64,000 bases of DNA from Zantedeschia hybrid cultivar (GCA_030544215.1 JARZZO010000011.1:52201587-52265586); one strand, 5' to 3'. Shown: positions 22,849 through 34,642, counted from the first letter of the stretch. Notes: a model not told the origin generated them from the letters alone. Program-made: numbers and translations.

Positions 22849-23514
22849 CTAACTGCTGAAGCCAAGTCTGTACAACAGTGGGACGCCACGAAAATTCCTC
22901 AAACTGAGCCTAAGCCCATCCACAAACCTCTCCGTGCGACGCTCCTTGTCTCCAGATATGAAAGGCACGAACCATCCCAGCGAAACAAACTTCGCTTGAT
23001 ACTCAAGTACCGTCATACTCCCCTGCGTCAGATCCATAAACTCCCTCACCTTGGCTCTCTGAACATGTCTAGGGAAATACTGTGCATTGAACTCCTTAAC
23101 AAAGGTCTCCCATGAGATTTCCCTGAGACTCCTGTCCTCATAAGACAAACTCTTCAATGTAGTCCACCAGTCATAAGCGCTATCCTTCAGCATGAAGGTA
23201 GCCAATGGGGTCCTCTCTACTGCTGGATAGTCCATGGTATCGAATATTTTCTCTATCTCTCTAAGCCAATGAATGGCCTCATCAGGGTCGGGACGACCGG
23301 TGAAGTGAGGTGGCCTCAGCTTCAGGAACCTCTCAAGTGTAGCTGTGGACCCTCCCCGAGCACTAGAACTCTCACTAGGATCACGCGTCTGGTATCGCGC
23401 CATAGTGTCCATCATGGCCTCCATAAACTGCTCTACACTCGGCCTCCCGGCCTCGGATCCACTAGGGACGTCTCCCGGCTCTCGAATAACTGGCATCCTC
23501 TTCCTGGGAGCCAT
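22849..23514 (-). pseudogene. Tekay gag, capsid part
   Basis: It starts with ATG (MAPRKRMPVIREPGDVPSGS) about 145 bp after the primer site. It carries the retrotransposon gag domain (HFTGRPDPDEAIHWLREIEK, MLKDSAYDWWTTLKSLSYED, FNAQYFPRHVQRAKVREFMD). The expected end (LRPEIRGRV-like) breaks off by frameshift near 22880. Gag forms the particle in which reverse transcription occurs. Confidence 0.85.
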
Positions 23515-23657
23515 CTACTCGCCTATAATTACAAAATCAAAAAGATTCTAATTTGAGTCCTAAAACCTATGCTACGCTGTGCCTGTACAGGATAATGTAT
23601 TTATTTGCCGGACTGACGACATTTAACCTAGTTATTTATTCATTTGCCAGACCGTAT

Positions 23658-23669
23658 GCTCTGATACCA
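23658..23669 (-). other. Primer binding site, tRNA-iMet
   Basis: The minus strand reads TGGTATCAGAGC, an exact complement to the initiator tRNA-Met 3' end, two bases inside the LTR edge. Confidence 0.97.
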
Positions 23670-23671
23670 AC

Positions 23672-26006
23672 TGTAACGACCCGCCACCCTATAATCGGGG
23701 ATCCGATTACTAAATGGGTACCGAATTATTAACTTGGAACCAAACCAGGATCTAAGTAAGTCTGGGAAATAAATAATAAACTAAGCTAAACATTCACATC
23801 GCATTGAATGAAGTAAAAGTGCAGGAATTAAAATTATTACAATGCGACTCAATACAGCAAATAATTACATACTCCAACTGAAAAGAAATAATTAAACGTA
23901 CAGGTCAGAAATAAATAACAACTACATCGGGGCATACCCCGGAACAACCGCTGAAGGCGCTCAACACACGGCCGCACACGCCGCTCTAGGTCTGCTGGGA
24001 GTCCTCACCTGAAAACCGTAGGGGTGAGTCTCAAGACAAGACTCAGTAGGGATCCTTCGATCCCCACTGCCCACGCACACACCCACAAGTGCAAAGTACA
24101 GCTAACGGTAAAGTAATAAGCACAGTGGTAGGTACAATTCCTAATTCTCAACGTGAAATCACATGCAGTCGAAATATAATAAACATGCATATTTTAATCC
24201 AGCCGACTAGGGAAACCACAACTGCCGTCTCGATAGAACTCGCCAACCACACAATACGGTGGGAAAACCTCGACCCGCTGAGACCAAGCAGTAACCCCTC
24301 GGATAGCACACTAGCTACTCCGGCCCAACTGGCTCAGGTGGTTACTCCTTCCCTCAGCATGAGTGACTCTCCGAATGTACCACTCCGACACCGGTACTAG
24401 CTGACCCCGGGGTTCACCAGGTGACCCTCTCTCACTAGGCGTCACCCCGCCCACGCCCCCACCGGCGCTGTGCTCACGCCCCCACCAGCACAGGGTGATA
24501 AAGCGCTACAATGTCACTCCAGGTCCACAGTAACACAAAACCCAGCACAGTACGATCCGGTCACGTGAAAAGTCCGCGATCGCATAACACACATGTAGCA
24601 TCGTCCGGTCATGTAGAATCTATCTCTACCGGGTACACTAAAACATGCACTAACCATCCGTCTAACAGTATGAACACATTTTACTGGCATGAATTAGTGA
24701 GGTTCTGTCTTGAATCGCGTCGCCCAAGGCCGACGCCATTCAAGCTCCATGTACAGGTTCAAGTAAAACAATCTTCAGTATCAGGCCCTAAAAGGCGTCG
24801 ACACCAGTGGTCGCCTTTTTAAAAGGCGTCGACATCCTCAGACGCCATTTAGCACAGAAGTCCAGAAATTACCCAGGGGATTTCTGCCTTAAAAGGCGTC
24901 ATGGCTGCCCGACGCTATTCAAAACGCGTCGCCCACCCATGACGTCTTTTACACCTAGAATCCCGAACTGGCAGACTCTCAGTCAGGCAATTCCTGTCTA
25001 AAAGGCGTCGTGATTGACCGACGCCCTTCAAGAAAGGCGTCGTCCATGCACGACGTCTTTTAACCCCAGGAACCATAGTTGCCATCAGCCCGAGGGCTCC
25101 CTTTTTAACCCAAACAACCCCAAAATCACCCAAAAATGGAGGAGAAAGAGGGGCAATCCAATCCATAGGAAATCACATTCATAGTAAATCCCCCATATCA
25201 TCAAAAGAACACCTAAATATGCTCATTCTACCCCAAAACCATCGATCCATAACATGCTTCAAACGGAGAAAAACATGGTTTAAAACACAACACTGTGGGA
25301 ACCGTCACCCTACCGGATACTTGGACGCCTCCGAGCTTCAAGCCGTCCACCCGTCTCGCCCCACGCCGCTGCCGGTACCGCCGTGGTCGTCCTTGCTCCA
25401 CCGTGACGTCGGCTGCCGTCCGGAGAGTAGAACGCCGTAGTGGAGGTGGAGGTGGTAGTGGTAGGAGCTAGGTAGAGGATGGAGTGGAGGGAGAGGTGAA
25501 ATGGTGGGAGGAAAAGAGGGAGGAGCAGGAATCGCCGCCTAGATCGCCGGAGGGGAAAGAGGGAAAGAGAAAAGGAGAAAATGAGGGAAAGAAGGAGGGC
25601 TCGCGGGGTTAACCAGAGACTGGCTAAAACGCGTCGACATCCACGAACGTCTATCAGGTGATGTGACGGCCGTTTTGACAAGTTTCTAAAACGCGTCGAT
25701 CGAGGCAGACGTCGTTCAGCCGACATGTCAGGGCCGTACTCTGACACACCCAGAGTCGCAGTCTGAAAGGCGTCGTCCTACGTGGACGCCGTTCAGACGA
25801 CACGACAGGGCCGAACACTTCGCGGCCCAAAGCCAGCCCACGTGGCACCCACGTGGCAGAATCTAAAACGCGTCTGCCACGGTGGACGCCGTTTAAACCG
25901 CATCGAGCGGGCTCGACGCGAAACATCACAGAGCCCCAGACCCCACTAGGGCCAGAACTACAGGGCCCGACCCCGAAAATCGAATCCGAAAGCCTCTGTC
26001 CTTACA
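23672..26006 (-). repeat. Tekay 5' LTR (2335 bp)
   Basis: Partner of 16576-18921, ending CTTACA at 26006 and followed by AATTG. It lacks an 11-bp stretch present in the other LTR near 17770. It carries the same palindromes at 24711-25055 and 25627-25920. Confidence 0.95.
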
Positions 26007-26011
26007 AATTG
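26007..26011. repeat. Target site duplication AATTG, right
   Basis: Perfect copy of 16571-16575. Confidence 0.95.
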
Positions 26012-28917
26012 TATCCCATTCCCAATCGAATTTCCATGATTATAGGTACGCAGACTCAAAATTTGTGCATAATTTTAGTTTTATATCTCTTTAAACTTGA
26101 AGTGATTCAAGAATCACCACAAATTTAGGAGGATAATACTGAGAAATCTCAGAAGTTGAGTATGGCTACATAAAGCCTTTTCAAGGAGTGGTCCTTATAT
26201 GGATTTCTTCGAATAACATGATTTCTTCACATTGATCCCATTCTTCTTGGATCACTTTATAAAGCATTGAAAATGCTTAATACAATGATTCCAAGTTGAA
26301 TTTCAACCTTTCATTAGGAGAACCCAATGAAGGTTTAAGATCTTCATGAAGGATCATAGCATGAAGGGACCCGAAGGACCAACTCCCTTAAAGGGATATG
26401 TAATGGCTAATAGATCATAAGGGTGGCTATAAAGGAGGGTATGCTGTGCATCCAACCACTCACCCAAAGGGTGCCCTTAATGTCTTCAAGATGTAAGAAA
26501 AACCCATAAGGGGTAATCCAAAGCATCTCTACATTTGGGGAGCAAGTAACTCCACCAATTCCCCTAGAGGATCACATGTAGCCATGAACCATGGAGGTGG
26601 CTATAAAGGGGGGCGTGCCGAACATCCAACCACTCACCCAAAGGGTGCCCTTAATGCCTTCGAAATGTAAGGGTTATCCACAGGGAATCACCCATTCCAT
26701 TTCTACATTTGGGGAGCAAGGAACTCCACCAACTCATCGGGACTTTCGGGACATATCATCTAAATGAACCCATAGAAATGGGAACACAAGAATGATGCTT
26801 TTTGTATGAGGGCCCTTGATGGGTTACCCAACATCGGATTGTTGGCACCCTTGGATCGGGACATCCTTGAGAAACATCGGAAGAAACTTAAAATCTTAAA
26901 ACATATGGCAACATTTCGGATTGAAATATTAAGGGCTTAACAACCCAAAGTCCAAGCCATTTAGGACCTTCATTGGGCCTCAAAAGGACAGCCCTAGGCC
27001 CAAGAAACCTTTGGACAGGTTGGGGGAGGATCAAAGAATCACCTCAAGCCCGAAAACCCAGCTGAAAGAGGCGCAGACTCAAGAACTGCACACAGGCGCT
27101 GAGTCTGTGCAGGGAGGCGCAGACTCATGAATAGTGAGCGCAGACTCAGCACTGTAGCACTGCACAGGCGCAGACTCATCTGAAATCCAGATTTTTGGTG
27201 AAAAATGGGTTTAAACCTAATCCAAATGATAGAAAATAAAGTATAAAAGGTACAAGACCTAAAATCTTTATTTAAAGTATATTTTAGATGCATTTCTTTA
27301 GGAAAATATCATGAAAAACTTGAATATGAACATATGAGAAACTTAAGTATGTTTTATCTCCTTCTTGGCTCCATGTTAGAGGGTTTATACTCAAAGAAGC
27401 TCATCCCCAACTAGTGAGGGAACCTCCTTAAGAACCTCTAGGGCCTAAACCCTTAGCCATTAAAGGAAAAAATCCTACCAAAACCGATTCGGTCATAATA
27501 TGAAAAATAGAAACTTAGATCTTAAGATTCATGAAACTTAGGGGATTTCACTTGGTGTTTGGACTTGGGGGAACATCATCCATAGAGGGGATGTGCTCCT
27601 AAGGGTCATGGAAGGCCAATCCACCTTGAAAAACTCCAAAACCAAAGACAAATAAATGCAAAACCAATTTTCTGGAAATCTGTACAGTAAGGCACATTTC
27701 GGACCATAGCTCCAGATTTAGGGGGCTTCAAGGCTTGAGGAGACTATTTCTATGAACTAGAAAGGCCCCTCTACTATCCCCACAAAAGAAACATAAGCCT
27801 TATGAAGGAAAAATAGTATTTAAAGTAAGATAACCAGCAGATCCACAAAACAGACACAAGAAATCTGAACTTTGTATTTCATTGCTTTCAATCACCATAG
27901 ATGAACATCAAGGGGGAGATAGAAGCTCCTAATGACATCAAAATGAAAGAAAAACTAGGAAAGCAAGAACATCAAGAATAAAGACCATCCCCCATCCCAA
28001 CTCTACCTTGAAGAGAGGATGAGGAAGGGAAAATGGCTCCAAGGGCCAACTCTCTTGCTCTCTTCCTTTCTATCTCTCTTTCTCTCTTATTTTTTCTTTC
28101 TTTTCTTCTTGGGATGCAGGAAATGGAGCAGAAGGTAGGAGGGAGACGTGCTCCTCCTGGCCTCTCTCTTTTCTTCTTCTCTTTTTTCTTTTTTGGGATT
28201 TTTGTCTCCAACTCTTTCTTGGAGAAGATGATGGTTCTTTTATAGATAAAGTTGGGTTACTTTTGAGAGGTAGATTATGTATCTATTAGGCTTGGATTAG
28301 GGATAAGAAACCCCTCTTAAGAGCCATCCAATAGAGCCATAACACTTGGAGAAACCCAATTGGCCTTCCTTTTGCTTTTCACCTACCACCTTCTAGAAGA
28401 ATCTTGAAGGAGGGACCACTTTCTTTTCTTCTTATCCTCCTTTGGGCAAATTTGAACATGGGCCAAAGGGGTAATAATAGGTCATGGGGGGGACCATTTG
28501 GGGTTCTTTAGAGGCTGCCACGAAATTAGGCTTTGGCCTTCACTTTTTAGACTCAAAATGACCATAATGGGCTTCTTTTTGCTTGAGATAATGGGCCCGG
28601 GCCTGCCCCTTGGCTTTCTTCATCCTTTGGCCTCAAAGTAGCCTCCTTTTTACTTCTTTTGGTTTGCAAAATTGGGCTTGGCTGCTGCCCCTTAAATTTT
28701 ATTCATTTGAACCTTCTTGAAAAATTGTTTGGACCTTTTCTTGCTTAAGATAATGGGCCCGGTTGTGCCATTGGATTTCTTCATCATTTGGGCCCTCTTG
28801 ATTGAACTTTGGGCTCTTGCCTTATTCAATTTTTTGGTGACAACAAACTCCGATACCTTCCAGGTTCACGCGGTGTTGCTTGGCACCCAACGTGATCGAA
28901 GGCCCGATCGAATTCGA
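26012..28917. other. B-palindrome repeat, right half, with LTR-like end
   Basis: This continues the sequence cut at 16570 and holds no credible gene. B half-sites and one full B site cluster at 27068-27180 (full site 27100-27127), with a half-site near 26048. A tandem repeat lies at 26422-26770. On the minus strand a TATA-like CTATAAAAGAACC near 28240 leads into a GA-rich leader (28230-28030), which resembles the promoter/R part of a reverse-oriented LTR. I cannot assign a family. Confidence 0.5.
26422..26770 (+). repeat. Two-copy tandem repeat, 174-bp period
   Basis: GGTGGCTATAAAGG at 26422 recurs at 26596. Both are followed by CATCCAACCACTCACCCAAA, then CTACATTTGGGGAGCAAG and ACTCCACCAA at matching offsets. 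The copies differ at many bases, so the duplication is not recent. Confidence 0.8.
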
Positions 28918-29568
28918 TGTGCGACATCAATTTGATTAATTAATTAATTAATAAAAAGTTATTAATTGATTAATAAAGCCAGTGAGGAGTCACTGGGCTT
29001 TTGGGGCTATTAACCGGACTGGTTATTAGGCCTAGAGGGTCACATGCGAAAGATTCTGAAGACGATGGATAAATAAGTGGATTTTATATAAACCCGGGGT
29101 TTTTATGAAAAATCACGCGATTAGTATAAAATGTAGCGAACGGACTGAGCAGGCCAAGCTGCTGCTAACCCTAGCCGCCCCCTCCTTCTTTCTCTCTCTC
29201 TCTGGTGCCCTAGAAGAATAGGGATCCCTAGATCTGCTCCGCCGCTTCTCCGACTCCCGTTCGACGGGAAATCGTCCGCGCGTTGTGGCGATCGTTGCGG
29301 CGAACGGCGGAGACTTCGTGGGCTACAAAGAAAGAGGAATGTGAGGATATCCGTCACGAGGAGGATCGCGTGGACTCCGCTAAAGGTCGGGCGCTTGCGC
29401 GGCTTGCGGTGTCACACCGACGGAACCGAACGGTTACAGATTCGAATCCGCACACGGTAAGAAAACGATAATCCGATTATCGAGATTTTAGTTTTTTTTG
29501 AAACGGGAACGGATCTCCATTTTTATTTTATTTCTGCTGTACGGGTGATCCGGAGAAACTCGAGAACC
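28918..29568 (+). other. LTR-like sequence, unclassified
   Basis: It runs from TGTGCGACATC to ACCCAACA, with a TATAAACCC near 29085, a CT repeat (29188-29202) and GC-rich leader-like sequence with no long frame. The TG...CA ends, TATA and pyrimidine tract fit a 650-bp solo LTR, but no target duplication is visible and no second copy is in the window. Confidence 0.35.
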
Positions 29569-29920
29569 CAACAGGGACTTGGTGGTGGCCACCTACAAGG
29601 ATCTCTCGGACTTCCAAAAGGTGCGATTGGCGGAGATAGGATTTAGGGAGATCTTAGAGATAGAGCCATTTTGGATAGATTTAGTGTTACTCTAAGTTCT
29701 TAGAGAGCGATGGCATGTCGAGAGCCGGGCATTTCTAATGCCCTAGGGACACATGATCCCCATTCTCGAGGATGTTGCGAGGATCACCGGCCTTCAGGTG
29801 GAAGGTCAGGCAGTGAGCGGGATCACATATCCCGATTACTGAGAGTTATCACTAGAACTACTAGGGCTAGAGGTGACAAGAATAGAGGGTCGACAGTCTC
29901 GGACTCTCCTGAGGACAGCC
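29569..29920 (+). pseudogene. PMD gene fragment, N-terminal exon
   Basis: The sequence matches the exon at about 56745-57060. Aligned features include the EIEPFW motif (gagatagagccattttggat), the ATGCCCTAGGGACACATGATCC stretch read as 'MPWGHMVP' in the other copy, and the GRAVSRITYPD region. It is cut within the exon exactly where a Tat LTR begins, at the PMD phrase GGACAGC-TGTAGAG. The PMD sequence itself has TGTAG there, the same as the LTR terminus. Stops make it non-functional. Confidence 0.7.
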
Positions 29921-31216
29921 TGTAAACACGCTAATTTTGACATCATATTGAGTAAATTTCATGTCACAACGATAATGCCCTAGAATGGTCTAATATTTAA
30001 TCGTTAATTAATTTTTATTGATTTTCTCTTGAGATTTGTTGAATCACGTCGCTCATACACGACGCCATTTGGATTCCTAAAAGAAACCAATTCGGAATCA
30101 AAATTACTAAATTTAGGAGGATTTAACTGAATAGCGTCGCTCATGGTTGACGCCTTTTAGGTCATAATCCGCCTAGGTTTACAATTTATAATTCTAGTTA
30201 ATTTCATAAGTTATCTAAAGCACGTCGCACATGGACAACGCCGTTTAGGTTTCCTAATCTATTTCGGTTGCCTTTTTTAGATTTATTTCTATTCTGACCG
30301 CATTAATTAACTAAAAGGCGTCCCCCTTGAACGACGCGTTTTAAGAGTTTCCTGATAAACATGATTTGGTCAAGGTAATCCGGTTCTAGAGGTTGGAAGG
30401 GTTTCCAACTCCCTTCATGATCATCCAAGGTAAGTCCGAGCTGCGGGAGAGCCTTTTTAAAGGCCAAAATACCCTAGAATCACTTCTTATAAATATATAT
30501 GAACATTGGCCTTTAAAAAAGGTTGGCTATTGGAGAATTTGGAGCTTCCTACAAGGTTTTTTGAAGACCCTCAAGGAGTAGAACATGGACTACAAGGGAA
30601 GCTTCATCCTCTTCATCATCCTCACCCTTTGAAGCCCATTGAAGACCAAGGCTATGGAGGGGCCATCCTTTTCTTTTCTTCTTGATTTTTTTCCATTAGA
30701 TTTTGATAAATTCATATGATTAGTTTTTTCAATTTTCATATAGTTCTTCATCACACACATTTACTTCATCTTTTCCATGCCTATACATCCTTTAGGGATT
30801 TAAAAGAACATGAAACAAATGAGTTCTTTTGTTTAGTTGCATGATAATCTTGCCAGATAGAATAGAGGCTACCCCTCTTTAGTTCTAATATATTTGATTT
30901 TCTTTGTTTTCAATCTTTCTTACAAGGTTTGAAGAAGATTTGTAAGGAGGACTCGAAGGATAAAGCTTCAAGTCTTGAAGTTTGGATGGAAGGAGAAACA
31001 CTCCAAAGAACAAGAGTAAAAGAAAAGAAGGCTCTTTTCTTTCGGCTGGCCGAAAGAGAGGAACAAAAGAACCCCACACTCTCCCGTTTTGCAAGGTTAG
31101 TAAGCGATCACTTTTTCATTGAAGCCCTCGGTTTCTGGCGATCACGATTTCTTTCATATTATTAATCATAGTAAACACATGATAGCATAATGAACACACT
31201 ATTTTTGAGCACTACA
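29921..31216 (+). repeat. Tat 5' LTR (1296 bp)
   Basis: It begins TGTAAACACGCTAATTTTG and ends TTTTGAGCACTACA, followed by a primer site. Four A palindromes (30040-30343) and a TATAAATATA box near 30488 mark the promoter. Within U5, CGGTTTCTGGCGATCAC at about 31129-31145 duplicates the core of the primer site 88 bp upstream of the real one. Confidence 0.85.
30040..30343 (+). promoter_or_regulatory. Array of four A palindromes
   Basis: Sites are at 30040-30071, 30128-30159, 30216-30247 and 30312-30343, spaced 88, 88 and 96 bp. Arms vary by CpG-type changes (CACGTC, AGCGTC). The spacing equals that in the more distant LTR at 6055. Confidence 0.85.
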
Positions 31217-31222
31217 AGTTTT

Positions 31223-31240
31223 TGGCGATCACAGTGGGAC
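31223..31240 (+). other. Tat primer binding site, divergent
   Basis: TGGCGATCACAGTGGGAC follows the LTR end after a short AGTTTT stretch. It shares TGGCGA and TGGG with the tRNA-Arg site usual for Tat elements but differs in the middle. The same sequence with one change is at 44267-44284 on the other strand. The primer tRNA was not identified. Confidence 0.6.
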
Positions 31241-32161
31241 TTGTCTTGCCGTTTCTTTTCCTTTACTCTTGTTATTCCTACTGGGCACCCTTGGTGCACC
31301 GCTTGTGTCCCTCGGGCACGTTTGATGGTTTGCTAGTTGGTTATTTGATTGTTATCCCCACATGCACCCCGTGCACACCCCTTGTGGCAAAATTTTGCTC
31401 TCCCTTGATTGCCTTGAGAAGTGATATTAGAAAGTGTGTTTTGTTCAAATTGATATCCATGATGTTGCATGATTAGTCTATATGTCTAAATTGTCATCGC
31501 ATGAAGATTTGATCTTTTATTCATCCTCTTGATTGGAGAGGGGAATGCCCCTGTTGAGTTGATGATTTACTGATTTTCGAGGTTGAATAGAATCGACACA
31601 GAGCGACGCCTTTCTCAAGAATGTCATCCTTGGCCGACGCCTTTCAACCTCCATACCTTGCTTGCTCAATTTGCTTGAGGCTCTGTTAGTGGAGAGTTAG
31701 TGTGTTGAAAAACGTCGACACAAAACGACATGATTCAAGCAGTCTAACTTTCAATTAACAGACCTTGGATTGGTGGCTATTTTCATTGATATATTCATAC
31801 TCTATTGCATTAATGGCCATCCAGGCTACAGGTCATTTGCACCGGGGCTCACCCCCTTCTTTAGGAACACCTTTCTTAGCACCCTCACCTCTCTCTGACT
31901 GGGTCAGTTCCTCGGTCAGACTAGAGTGGTTGGTGTTAAGACCTCCGTAAGTCCCCAAAAGCAAGGAATTCCTCCTTGTTCATCAGGCCGGTTGTACCAT
32001 TTAAAGTCCCAGGTAGTTATTCATACCATTGTGAGTGAAGCCATAGAGCATAACGGCGAAAACCAAATCGAAATTAGGATCCTACCCACTAAGAGAACCT
32101 GAATTTAAAAATCCAATTAACCTAACAAGCAACTCTCAAAATAGCGTAAGCATCTACTTGG
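31241..32161 (+). other. Tat 5' leader with three A palindromes
   Basis: Untranslated leader, homologous in reverse to 43300-44266. A palindromes lie at 31584-31615, 31615-31646 (overlapping doublet) and 31706-31737. No gene is present. The homology to the other leader stops at 32161 and opposite-strand integrase sequence begins at 32162, an inversion junction. Confidence 0.75.
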
Positions 32162-32822
32162 ACATATCCTACACAATCTTCTTCTATAGTTGGCCAATAA
32201 TATTCTTGTCTAAGGATTTTCTTTGATAGCATTTGTCCGTCAACATGGCCACCACAAGCTCCAGCATGAGCCCATTCCATGATCTTCTAAAGCTTATCTT
32301 CATCTAGACATCTCAAGAGAACACCATCAAATCCATGTTTATATAAAGTTCCTCCAACTAAGGTGTATCTCTGAGCAACTCTCCTAATAGCCCTTTTCTC
32401 TTCGGTAGTGGCTTCTTCGGGTGATCTTCACAGTACTTAGCAATTTCAAAATACCATGGTTTATCCTCGTCTTCCATCTCTTGTTGCCAATCTAGCACCA
32501 TAATTTCTCGCTTTTCTATAATATCCCCATCTCTAACCTTCTTCAGCAGTTTCTCTTTAACCTTAAGGAAGGAAAGGTCTTTCACGGCAGGAGAAAGACA
32601 CCTATGAACAATGATCGACTCAGAGTGCCTGCTGATCGGGAAATTTAGAGAAGATGCGAGAGAAGCTAAAACGTCAGCTTGAATGTTTTGATTCCGGAGA
32701 GCATGGACAAAGACCAGTTTGGTGAAAAGCTTGGCGTAAGTTGAAGTGAGTTCATAATAAAGCTTGATCTTGGGATCAAGGGTGCGATACTTAGTAAGCA
32801 CTTGGCGAAGAATTAGCTGACT
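32162..32822 (-). pseudogene. Tat second RNase H end and integrase zinc finger, fragment
   Basis: The minus strand from 32822 gives LTKYRTLDPKIKLYYELTST, NQNIQADVLASLASSLNFPI and the linker of the second RNase H, then sequence matching the integrase zinc finger of the first Tat copy (about 2800-2890). It breaks at 32162 against the plus-strand leader and at 32822 against the Athila-type element. It was probably joined to 37795 before that insertion, with about 1.2 kb of RT/RNase H lost. Confidence 0.8.
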
Positions 32823-32840
32823 ATTGATAAAGTGTTAAAT

Positions 32841-34619
32841 TGATCATGTAAGGGCAATCATATACATCATACTCATGTTTTTATCTGCAAAATAGCATGA
32901 AATGATAGATAATTGTGTACCAAGTCCAACGGTACCAATTTCGTCAAATTCTGACTTAAAAACACCGTCATTTCATGTGATTAAAGGAGTATAGCGCATT
33001 TGCGGTTTTTCGACAAAATCGAGACGAAATAAATAAATATGATGATAGTGTGCTAATTTATATTTATTTTATGTGAACAGGACATGCCGATGATGCAGTG
33101 TAGTTGATGGAGTTTCTGGAAATTTGGGGAGGTCTAGTGTTCGGATTTCAACTAAAGCAGGGGTAAAAATGCAATTTGATGTCCTAATATTGCTCTGATT
33201 CCTTCTTTCTCTGGAGTTTCCCAAAACCCTCTATTTCCTTCCTTCTATCCAATTTCTCAACCACATCTCTTCCTCTATTTATTTTTAAAAACCCTCTCTC
33301 TCTCTTTTTAGAAATTCTCTCTCCAATTCTGAATCATCTTCCTTCTCCAGTTTCCTCTTCCTGTCCTTTAATCCCTCTCTTCCTCCCAGCCGCAGCAGCC
33401 TCCCACGGATTCTCCTCTCTTATATAATCTTTCTCTCCCACAGCCCCTACTCTCTTCCTTCTCCAATTCCCAGCAGCATCTCAGCCCTCTCTCTTCACGG
33501 TTTTCTCTTCCTCCCTCTCTCTTCAGTTTCTCCTCCTCCTCTCCCTCAGTTTCCAACTTCTCCCTCCACAGATCTCTCTCTCGGTCTCTTTCTCTCCCTC
33601 AGTTCCCTCTCTCCGGCTCTCCCTCTCCCCGATTATCCCCCTCTCGGTTTCTCTCTTTCTCTCTCTCTGTTCTCTCTCGATCTCTCTCTTTCTCTCCCTC
33701 TCTCCGGTTCTCCCTCCTCGGTTTCTCTCTTTCTCTCCCTCTGTTCTCTCTCTCAATCTCTTCTCCTCCCGGCCACCAGCACCCCCACGCGCGCCAGCTT
33801 CACCCGGCGTTCCCGCTGGACCTCCACCGACCCAGCACCTGTCCACGCACACCAGCGACAGCAGCTCCACTAGCCAGCGCATGCTGCTTCTCCACGTGAA
33901 GTCCATGCAGTAGAGGCCTGCTACACTTCCAGCATCAACCTCCTTCACGAGCATGCACGCATGCTTGGTGAACCCTCCTCCTGCCCAACAAGCAACAGCA
34001 CCTACCAGCAGCTGCGGTGAAGCACCTCCTCCAAGTAGTTGAAGCCGCTGGTCTACTGCGCCGCACTCCCTCACCTGTGGTCCATTGTACCGGCAGACCC
34101 CACAGATTGTTGTTATTCTGTTCTTTCTCTTCCCCATTAGTGTAGAATTAATTTAATTATTTAGGATTAGTTAGTTGTTATTTGATATTTTGTTTATTTA
34201 GTTTAAGGATATTAAATCATAATGTTGTAATTTGTTTCGTAATTTTTAGATAATTAATAATTTACCCAGTTAAATTTCAATGTCTTTGTTATATTTTTTT
34301 AATTGTGCTTATTCTCCAGTTGAAATTGTGTTTAATTTTTGAAAAAGAAAAAAAAAAAGAATTTGTTTAGTTTACGCAATTATATTTTTAAGTAGCATTA
34401 GTTAATTGAGTTGTAGTTTAATTAAGTAATTAGTTCACTTAAATTCTCAACTTTTTAGACTAACTAAATTCCAAAGTTTTCAAAATTAAAATTTTATCTC
34501 CCTGTGGATCGACACAGACTCACCATTATTAAATTTCCAAAATCTGATTTGAGTGAGCCGGATAAATTTAGATTGAACGTTCTCATGAGTGTTTAACGAC
34601 GCACAATTTGGAACGATCA
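32841..34619 (+). repeat. Athila-type 5' LTR
   Basis: Edges were chosen as TGATCATGTAAGG and GGAACGATCA, which form a TGATC/GATCA inverted pair. An alternative start is TGTTAAAT at 32833. A long CT-rich stretch (33270-33760) is typical of the transcribed part of these LTRs. No A or B palindromes are present. The target duplication could not be confirmed because the other end is missing. Confidence 0.65.
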
Positions 34620-34624
34620 ATTTT

Positions 34625-34642
34625 TGGCGCAGTTGCCGGGGA
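34625..34642 (+). other. Primer binding site, tRNA-Asp type
   Basis: TGGCGCAGTTGCCGGGGA differs at one base from the exact complement of the plant tRNA-Asp 3' end (TGGCGCCGTTGCCGGGGA) and sits five bases after the LTR. Confidence 0.9.

Larger units (their letters stand above)
16576..26006 (-). mobile_element. Tekay-type chromovirus (Ty3/gypsy), complete structure
   Basis: Two LTRs of 2346 and 2335 bp flank the body, with a perfect 5-bp duplication AATTG outside. On the minus strand the order is LTR, tRNA-iMet primer site, gag with zinc knuckle, protease, reverse transcriptase, RNase H, integrase, a chromodomain-type tail, polypurine tract and LTR. The LTR pair is nearly identical by eye apart from an 11-bp indel and scattered substitutions, so the insertion is recent. 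The coding region nevertheless has frameshifts near 22.8, 21.4 and 19.3 kb. It interrupts the B-palindrome repeat. Confidence 0.95.

Noticed and set aside
28033..28245. 70-codon frame starting MAPRANSLALFLSISLSLLF, signal-peptide-like
   Set aside because: It lies in the pyrimidine-rich leader of a reverse-oriented LTR-like sequence. Hydrophobic peptides arise from CT-rich DNA.
29121..29471. Possible host gene exons with GC-rich sequence
   Set aside because: Frames are short, lack domains and sit within an LTR-like segment beside the PMD fragment.
33368..34137. Frames of 62-204 codons on the minus strand
   Set aside because: They read through the CT-rich transcribed part of the Athila-type LTR, giving RERE-type low-complexity peptides.
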